From: an uncultured Eubacterium sp.
Lineage (GTDB): Bacteria > Bacillota_A > Clostridia > Lachnospirales > Lachnospiraceae
Assembly (NCBI GenBank): GCA_948759685.1
Contig: CAQBGY010000029.1
Coordinates: 568 to 20,776, forward strand
Direction of reading: 5' to 3'
Length of the DNA: 20,209 bases
Each line of letters begins with the position of its first letter. Within the stretch, counting starts at the first letter, position 1. This document shows positions 15,114-20,209 of this stretch, piece after piece. Made by a program: the position numbers and the translations under genes. The notes beneath the pieces were generated by a model. It searched no databases, was not told the origin of the DNA, and was given only the letters and a program-made list of their open reading frames with translations.

Positions 15114-15941
15114 CTATTCCTCCACCATGACTGTTAAGTAGGCAGTTCCTTCGTTCCCATTATGATCGACCACACTATACTCTACAGTATAACATCCAAC
15201 CTTATTTGTCTTTACAGAAGAACTCTTTATTTTAACGCTACCAATTTCCATGCTCTTTCCATCAATGTCTTCTACTGACTTTATAAAGCTTTTTGCATCA
15301 AACTCTTCATCCTTTTTAATATACTCAATATTTTTCTTCAACTGAATGGTCGGACTGATATTATTTTGCTGTTTTATAATAACTGTTGCCTTTAACTTAA
15401 CAGTGTCCCCCAGACTGTTAGTCACCTGAGCTGTAACCGTATTGTCACCAGAAATATTTGTTGAAATATCGCTGGATAATATCTTGACCTTATTACTGAT
15501 ATCTCCATCAATTATATCTTTTGCACCAATAATATCCTCTACACCTGTATCAGACCCGGTTTCAAGGCATAGTGGTTTTTTTAATACGAATCGTGGTGAT
15601 GTATAATCAATAAATTTTACTTTTCTAGAAGCCTTTGCAACATGTCCTCCCGAATTAGACACAGCATATGTTACATTACAAATATGTTCTTTTTTATCAA
15701 CAAATTTGGAAATTGATTCCACAACAATTTTATTTGTAATATCTCCATCTTTTGCATCTTTTGCAATAACTCCTTTTAAAAGAGCTTTTTTATCTTTCAC
15801 CGATACTTCTATTTGATTCTGGCTCATTTGAATAACAGGTACTGTACTATCCACATTACTTTTATCTTTGTACCAAATCGCTATATAAATTATTATAGAT
15901 ATAAGGAATAATGTCATTATTCCATACTTAACATACTTCAT
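15114..15941 (-). CDS. Membrane-anchored protein with three Ig-like (DUF5011-type) domains
   Basis: A 275-residue protein with one N-terminal hydrophobic anchor (about 8-24) and an extracytoplasmic part of three beta-sandwich repeats: about 30-112, 113-190 and 195-274. Repeats one and two carry AKDAKDGDITNKI (61-72) and AKDIIDGDISNKV (140-152), the DGDI(T/S)NKV hallmark of bacterial Ig-like DUF5011 domains; the third keeps VEDIDGK. No sortase motif, repeat anchoring domain or enzyme motif is seen. I chose the ATG at 15941, preceded by GGAGG; a start at 16007 has no ribosome binding site and would add 22 residues. It is the first gene after an internal promoter and is followed by two BY-kinase genes, so it may be a surface partner of the exopolysaccharide export complex. 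Confidence 0.78.
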   Translation of the reverse strand: MKYVKYGIMTLFLISIIIYIAIWYKDKSNVDSTVPVIQMSQNQIEVSVKDKKALLKGVIAKDAKDGDITNKIVVESISKFVDKKEHICNVTYAVSNSGGHVAKASRKVKFIDYTSPRFVLKKPLCLETGSDTGVEDIIGAKDIIDGDISNKVKILSSDISTNISGDNTVTAQVTNSLGDTVKLKATVIIKQQNNISPTIQLKKNIEYIKKDEEFDAKSFIKSVEDIDGKSMEIGSVKIKSSSVKTNKVGCYTVEYSVVDHNGNEGTAYLTVMVEE

Positions 15942-15973
15942 AAAACCTCCAATAGAAAAACTTTTAAAAATAT

Positions 15974-16002
15974 ATTTTATCAAAATAGAAAGCGTCTGTA
16001 AA
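15974..16002 (-). promoter_or_regulatory. Internal promoter for the Ig-like/BY-kinase genes
   Basis: On the minus strand, -35 TTTACA (15997-16002), 17-bp spacer and -10 TAAAAT (15974-15979), five of six matches in each box. The leader would be about 26 bases. No terminator precedes it, so the kinase genes can be read both from here and from the glycosyltransferase genes upstream. Confidence 0.65.
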
Positions 16003-16044
16003 CACACAAACTCGTCCTAGGCAAGTGAAACTTCATGCTAACCA

Positions 16045-17190
16045 TCACTTTTTTCTTTTTATTTTTCTTTCTACTCTTGTTAGAAAATCAATACCAATGA
16101 CCTTATCAACACATTCTTTAAATCCATATCCTTTATTAATATGTAAAAAAAACTGCTTTCTCCTTCTATCAGCTATTGCACTATAATACGTATTTACATT
16201 ATGTTTTTTAATAAAGTCTTCTTCCACACTATCTATCATAATACAAGACTTGATCTCTTCTATTTTGTTTTGACCTTTTAACGTATGGACAACAACTAAT
16301 GAAGTTCCCTGTTTATTATAGAATGCACTATTATATTGTTCTATTCCCCATGCATCTGCCAGTGTAATATCACTATTTCTATCAATCCCCTTGTTTGCAC
16401 AGTTATAACATGACGGTCTCAACATAATATCCTGAAGAAAACTCTTGATCCAATAATCTGTATTTCCATCATTTGAGTAAATCTTGCCAGACTCAAACTC
16501 AATTTTCATACCAAACTTTTCCCAATTTAAATCTTTAGAGCGAAAATCTATTTTCTTTATTTGACTAGTTTCATTACAAAATGTTCTTATATCGTCCAAA
16601 TATTTTTGAAACAATTTTTGATTTGGAACACCATGACATATAAAATCAACCAAAATTAGCTTTTCGTAATCCTTGTCCAAATATTTTTTCAATCCCGAAA
16701 CCTGGCATGGTGTACCGCAAAACAAAACATACTTATCATTTTTTATATTTTCCTTTATCTTTTTATAAACATCATTTATGTTGCTTTGAATATATTTTGA
16801 CTTTAGCAATTTTTTTAAATGATTTATGTCTGACACCTCTATATGGTTCAAAATATTATTTTCTTCGAATGCAGCACCATATACTACTCCACCATTTGTT
16901 AGAATATTCTTTGCCAATTCATAAAATATACCACCGGAAGAGCTCTTTTGAAGTACTTGCTTATCTTTATTTGAAGCAACATAAACATTATTAAACTCAT
17001 TCTTACATCTTTTAACGTTAAGTTCAGGACAAACTTTATTACATAACCCACATTCTCTGCACTCATCTTGATTCACAATGGGATAAATAAACCCTTCTTC
17101 ATCCTCTTTCATTTCAATACAATGAAATGGGCATATATTAAAACATGCCGCACATCCTGTACACTTTCTCTTATCAGAAATATTTATCAT
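16045..17190 (-). CDS. 2x[4Fe-4S] Coenzyme F420 hydrogenase/dehydrogenase beta-subunit-like protein of the EPS locus
   Basis: An iron-sulfur oxidoreductase subunit. The N-terminus has two ferredoxin motifs, C10-C13-C16-C20 (CTGCAACFNIC) and C44-C47-C50-C54 (CRECGLCNKVC), for two [4Fe-4S] clusters. Then come the FrhB/FdhB N-terminal block (SSSGGIFYELA, VLFCGTPCQVSGLK) and the C-terminal block (VDFICHGVPN, CYNCANKGIDRNSDITLADAWG). No membrane segment. Such proteins recur next to polysaccharide pyruvyl transferases in surface-glycan loci of gut bacteria, and are probably flavin-linked reductases unrelated to F420. Start ATG at 17190, directly after the glycosyltransferase stop (TGA then ATG), with AGGAG upstream. 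The reaction it catalyses on the glycan precursor is unknown. Confidence 0.88.
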   Translation of the reverse strand: MINISDKRKCTGCAACFNICPFHCIEMKEDEEGFIYPIVNQDECRECGLCNKVCPELNVKRCKNEFNNVYVASNKDKQVLQKSSSGGIFYELAKNILTNGGVVYGAAFEENNILNHIEVSDINHLKKLLKSKYIQSNINDVYKKIKENIKNDKYVLFCGTPCQVSGLKKYLDKDYEKLILVDFICHGVPNQKLFQKYLDDIRTFCNETSQIKKIDFRSKDLNWEKFGMKIEFESGKIYSNDGNTDYWIKSFLQDIMLRPSCYNCANKGIDRNSDITLADAWGIEQYNSAFYNKQGTSLVVVHTLKGQNKIEEIKSCIMIDSVEEDFIKKHNVNTYYSAIADRRRKQFFLHINKGYGFKECVDKVIGIDFLTRVERKIKRKK

Positions 17191-18171
17191 TCATATACTC
17201 CTATTTTTTATTTTATGTAATCCTTCATATATTTTTTTTAAGAGAGAATTTTTACTTACGATATATCGAATTCTATCTTTTTTTGTAAATGCAGAACACT
17301 GACTCAAATGATTTTTCATATTTTTCATTTCATCAACTAAGCCATGATTATATGCAAAAATAAAACACTTCCTACTGTTCCAAATATCTATTTGAGTCAA
17401 TAATTGTTTTTTCACACATTCCTCTATCTTCATCAGTTTTATAGTACCTGTTCTATTTAACGTAAAACCTTTTTGCAACTCTAACTGTTTATGTATGTCT
17501 CCTGTATGTGAAACAGAATTTTCCCGAACCAAATAATCCATTAAAGGTTGTTCAATAATTTCTACTTTATAAAAATAAGCCACTGGTAATAGTATCTGAA
17601 GATTCTGTCCATAAGGAGATATAAATATCTTCTTATTATTCAGTTGCTTAAATAACATCTCTGCTCTAACCATATATGACCCGGGCCAGTTATAAGCATG
17701 CTCAAATAAAAGTGCATTAAATAATCCCTGTTTCCCGATATACTCTTTGTCATTGGCAAAAAGATTTCTTGTACCGTTTTTTTCATTAAGAAAATATCCA
17801 TTGTTTAAAACCACACCTAATTCCTCATCGGCTTTAAAACATTTAACTTTTTTACTAATGTTATCATGGTATAAAATATCATCGACATCATAAAGCATAA
17901 TATACTCTCCTAATGCTGATTTTAATCCATTGTTAATCGCTGCAGCAGCACCGCCATTACTTTGATACAGATACAAAAACTGCCATCCTTTTTTCTCTAT
18001 TTTCTCTTTATAACTTAAAATAATTTTTTCGCTACCATCCGTTGAACCATCGTTAATTACAATTAACTGTACTTGCTTATAATCCTGATTCATTAAACAC
18101 TCAAAACACTTATTTAAATATGTTTCTCCATTGAAACAGGGAATCATCACTGTAACTAAATCTTTAATCAT
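17191..18171 (-). CDS. GT2 family glycosyltransferase
   Basis: A GT-A-fold inverting sugar transferase that adds one residue to the lipid-linked repeat unit at the inner face of the membrane. The nucleotide-sugar binding strand PCFNGETYLNKC (11-22), the NDGSTDGS motif (40-47), SNGGAAAAIN (71-80) and the metal-binding DVDD (95-98) are intact. The variable C-terminal half (about 180-326) carries acceptor specificity and cannot be assigned. It starts one base after the pyruvyl-transferase stop; the ribosome site GAGGG is weak, which suggests coupling. Donor and acceptor sugars unknown. Confidence 0.9.
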   Translation of the reverse strand: MIKDLVTVMIPCFNGETYLNKCFECLMNQDYKQVQLIVINDGSTDGSEKIILSYKEKIEKKGWQFLYLYQSNGGAAAAINNGLKSALGEYIMLYDVDDILYHDNISKKVKCFKADEELGVVLNNGYFLNEKNGTRNLFANDKEYIGKQGLFNALLFEHAYNWPGSYMVRAEMLFKQLNNKKIFISPYGQNLQILLPVAYFYKVEIIEQPLMDYLVRENSVSHTGDIHKQLELQKGFTLNRTGTIKLMKIEECVKKQLLTQIDIWNSRKCFIFAYNHGLVDEMKNMKNHLSQCSAFTKKDRIRYIVSKNSLLKKIYEGLHKIKNRSI

Positions 18172-18172
18172 A

Positions 18173-19288
18173 TTAAACCCTCAATGCTCTTTTTATAAAT
18201 GCGTGAGCTTTCAATCTTTCTTTCTCAATGCGCTTGTTTGAATTTGTGTAATCACAATTAAATAATTCTTTACTATTATTAATATCCAAATTGTGAATCC
18301 CTCTATGCTCTACTCCCAGTAATTCCTGTATCGTTGCCATTCTGGAATTCATAGAAACCTCTCCAGCCATTAAAGCTCTATCATAAATAACCACCGGCTT
18401 ATTCATCTGATAACCAAATATAATTCCATGAAAAGAATCAGTACATAACAAATTACAATGTGCCATCAAATACAAAAATTCTTCTGGTGAGGTACTATAT
18501 TCTTTTTTTAAACCCTTCTGATTCATTCTGATAACCGGAAGGTTGTATTTTTCTGAAATTTCTTTTACGGATTGATTGACGTTTTCAGAATTTTCTCCTA
18601 AATAATATGCTAAAATATAGTTATCGTATTTTAACCATTTTGGTCGTTTAGAAATCTTTAACCACTGCTTTTGGGTAAATAATAAAGTCGGGTCTAAAAC
18701 AACCTCTGCCTCAATATCAGCCAACATTCTGATAATTTCTCTACCTTGTCCTTCTCTTACCGAAATAGAAGGAATTTCTTTTAACCATCTCTTATAGTCT
18801 TCTTTTCTGTCATCAGGTATCTCATCTACACCAAAACTTGCCGCATAACTAACTCTTTGATTTTTCTGTGCGAAATCCATAAATTCAACATGAGAATTAA
18901 ATAAATAATGTGGATTCCAAACCTGATCACTTCCACTGACAAAATAATCATAATATGCTGCAAGATTTTTAGGCACATTATCCTTTGAGATAACAAAAGG
19001 GCTAATATTTATATGACTGCGATTAAACTTATCAAATATCTTTTGTCTATACCACTCATTAAACAAACTTTTATTTATAGGAAGATAGTAAGCTACTGTT
19101 CCTATAAACCATTTAATTTTTTTCTTAAATTGCGTACTTTTTTTGTATTCGGCTTCTGCTTTTGTATAATTTTTAATTGTATGTACCGTTTCTGAATAAC
19201 TTTTTAAAATCTCCTGCAATGCATAATTCTGCAGTCTGTTTCCAAAGTTTTCTCCCCCAGTAATCGTAAGAATTGCTGTTTTCATCAT
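18173..19288 (-). CDS. Polysaccharide pyruvyl transferase family protein
   Basis: A WcaK/CsaB-family enzyme; characterised members add pyruvate ketals to sugars using phosphoenolpyruvate. In the 371 residues: an N-terminal block TITGGENFGNRLQNYALQEIL (8-28), the hallmark GSDQVWNP (119-126), SYAASFGV (147-154), DPTLLF (199-204) and DSFHGIIFGY (284-293) with the conserved histidine H287. No membrane segment. The gene starts ATGATG (19288 or 19285) after AGGTG, six bases after the previous stop. The order next to the Fe-S protein is a recurrent pairing in exopolysaccharide loci. Pyruvylation is likely but not shown; some family members may do other chemistry. Confidence 0.9.
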   Translation of the reverse strand: MMKTAILTITGGENFGNRLQNYALQEILKSYSETVHTIKNYTKAEAEYKKSTQFKKKIKWFIGTVAYYLPINKSLFNEWYRQKIFDKFNRSHINISPFVISKDNVPKNLAAYYDYFVSGSDQVWNPHYLFNSHVEFMDFAQKNQRVSYAASFGVDEIPDDRKEDYKRWLKEIPSISVREGQGREIIRMLADIEAEVVLDPTLLFTQKQWLKISKRPKWLKYDNYILAYYLGENSENVNQSVKEISEKYNLPVIRMNQKGLKKEYSTSPEEFLYLMAHCNLLCTDSFHGIIFGYQMNKPVVIYDRALMAGEVSMNSRMATIQELLGVEHRGIHNLDINNSKELFNCDYTNSNKRIEKERLKAHAFIKRALRV

Positions 19289-19296
19289 TTATTCAC

Positions 19297-20160
19297 CTAT
19301 TTTTTTATTTTTTGTATTTCTACCCAAACTTTCATCAATATATAAAACAGTGTATAACTATTTGTTTTATATGCTGCTTTTGCAATACGATGAACCATTG
19401 TAGGTTTATTTGTCATATATACCGATTCTTTTATTATCTCATCACTATATATTTTTTTAATGTTATTAACTGACTCTTTAACCCCAATTTCATGGTTGTT
19501 AACAATATAATATGTAGGTCCTATCAATTCATTAGATAGCGCTGTACATAAATTTTCTTTACATTTATCATATACATTATATTTTTTATATAAATTGATA
19601 CATTTTTTTAACCGGTCTTCCGCCAGTTCCCATAATATCCATTCGTCTCTGTTTTTTGTCAAAGAATTTTCAGCGTCCTGATAATATTTATATAAACATT
19701 CCGGTATTACACCAATTGTATTTACATATTCCAGATACTTAATATTAAATAGGAAATCTTCTGCATACGAGACCTGTTGTTCAAATAAAATATTATTGCT
19801 TGTAATAATGTCTGCATCATATAATTTGTTCCATAATGCACCATAATAAACACTGTACAAATACTCTGACATTTTAAGAAGATACTCATTGATACTTAAC
19901 ACAACATTGTGTTGATACGGAGAAAAAACATTCTTTTCCCGATTCTGAAAAATAGATTCAAACCCACAAACTACCAATTCACACTTACCATTAACTTTTC
20001 TTTCATACATTTTTGAAATTGTTTCAACATCAATATAATCATCACTATCTACAAAAAATAGGTATTTGCCACGGGCAATTTTAATTCCATCATTTCTAGC
20101 ACTAGAGACTCCTTCATTTTTTTTATTAATTAAGATAATTCTGGAATCCTTGTTCTGCAT
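19297..20160 (-). CDS. GT2 family glycosyltransferase, N-terminus missing at contig end
   Basis: The visible 287 residues begin in the middle of a GT-A domain: SRIILINKKNEGVSSARNDGI (6-26) is followed by the metal-binding DSDDYID (38-44). A full-length member would have about 70-75 more N-terminal residues, with the first beta strand and a DDGSTD motif. The ATG at 20160 is internal, not the true start; codons for VEE continue upstream to 20169. Beyond that an in-frame TAA (20182-20184) lies within sequence that looks like a library artefact, so it should not be read as a natural stop. First visible gene of the exopolysaccharide operon. Confidence 0.85.
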   Translation of the reverse strand: MQNKDSRIILINKKNEGVSSARNDGIKIARGKYLFFVDSDDYIDVETISKMYERKVNGKCELVVCGFESIFQNREKNVFSPYQHNVVLSINEYLLKMSEYLYSVYYGALWNKLYDADIITSNNILFEQQVSYAEDFLFNIKYLEYVNTIGVIPECLYKYYQDAENSLTKNRDEWILWELAEDRLKKCINLYKKYNVYDKCKENLCTALSNELIGPTYYIVNNHEIGVKESVNNIKKIYSDEIIKESVYMTNKPTMVHRIAKAAYKTNSYTLFYILMKVWVEIQKIKK

Positions 20161-20209
20161 TTCTTCGACAAAACAGATGATTTAGTCGAAGAAGATCGGA
20201 AGAGCACAC
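20161..20209. other. Contig-end artefact: fold-back repeat plus Illumina adapter
   Basis: Bases 20193-20209 read AGATCGGAAGAGCACAC, identical to the first 17 bases of the Illumina TruSeq adapter. Just before it, TTCTTCGAC (20161-20169) is repeated in reverse complement as GTCGAAGAA (20185-20193) around a 15-base spacer. This is probably untrimmed read sequence, not chromosome. Confidence 0.93.

Noticed and set aside
16008..16044. Possible terminator between the Fe-S gene and the Ig-like gene
   Set aside because: Only a 6-bp stem (AAGTGA/TCACTT) with a long loop and no T run; read-through is more likely.
3980..17190. Two F420-named families in one window, suggesting F420 metabolism
   Set aside because: The CofE-like and FrhB-like proteins are far apart in different operons, and the latter is typical of exopolysaccharide loci; no F420 synthesis gene is present.

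Overview
The window is AT-rich DNA with strong AAAGGAG/GGAGG-type ribosome binding sites and low-GC Firmicute gene families. These include a K+-dependent, Na+-type membrane pyrophosphatase, an OmpR/HisKA two-component pair, a YaaH/SleL-like LysM-GH18 enzyme and an Amidase_3-SH3 lysin. A clostridial host, probably Lachnospiraceae-like, fits best, but this rests on gene content only; no rRNA or other marker is present. The right edge is not genomic: the last 17 bases match the Illumina TruSeq adapter, so this is a raw draft contig end. I see no tRNA, rRNA, insertion sequence or CRISPR array.

Layout. 1-929 (-): ornithine carbamoyltransferase, cut at its 3' end by the window edge, with its own promoter and an ARG-box-like half-site. 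1154-3171 (-): two peptidoglycan-active enzymes, neither with an export signal. 3221-3860 (-): a HigB/HigA-type toxin-antitoxin operon with its own promoter and palindromic operator. 3980-4789 (-): a CofE (F420 glutamyl ligase)-like protein of unknown role. 4901-7704 (-): response regulator, sensor kinase and a membrane-anchored unknown, with coupled starts. 7899-9947 (-): membrane pyrophosphatase. 10253-10708 (+): an Lrp/AsnC regulator, divergent from the pyrophosphatase. 10786-11955 (+): an NTP_transf_5 nucleotidyltransferase. 12012-20160 (-): the end of an exopolysaccharide locus.

In the exopolysaccharide locus, transcription runs right to left. A GT2 glycosyltransferase (cut at its N-terminus) is followed by a polysaccharide pyruvyl transferase-family protein, a second GT2 and a 2x[4Fe-4S] F420-dehydrogenase-beta-like protein. 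All of these are tightly spaced. A fresh promoter then drives a three-domain Ig-like membrane protein and two overlapping Wzz/BY-kinase genes. Only the second kinase carries a tyrosine-rich tail. The locus ends at a bidirectional terminator shared with the convergent nucleotidyltransferase gene.

The most unusual signals are these. (i) The toxin gene has no ATG, GTG or TTG in reach of its Shine-Dalgarno and seems to start at ATT. (ii) The antitoxin operon's terminator hairpin contains the ribosome binding site of the next gene, and its U-tract abuts that gene's ATG. (iii) Two full-length BY-kinases lie in tandem, one without a tyrosine cluster and the other with a charged extension after its cluster. 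(iv) A near-palindrome sits at the predicted transcription start of the Lrp-type gene. I did not find a clear new defence or mobile system.
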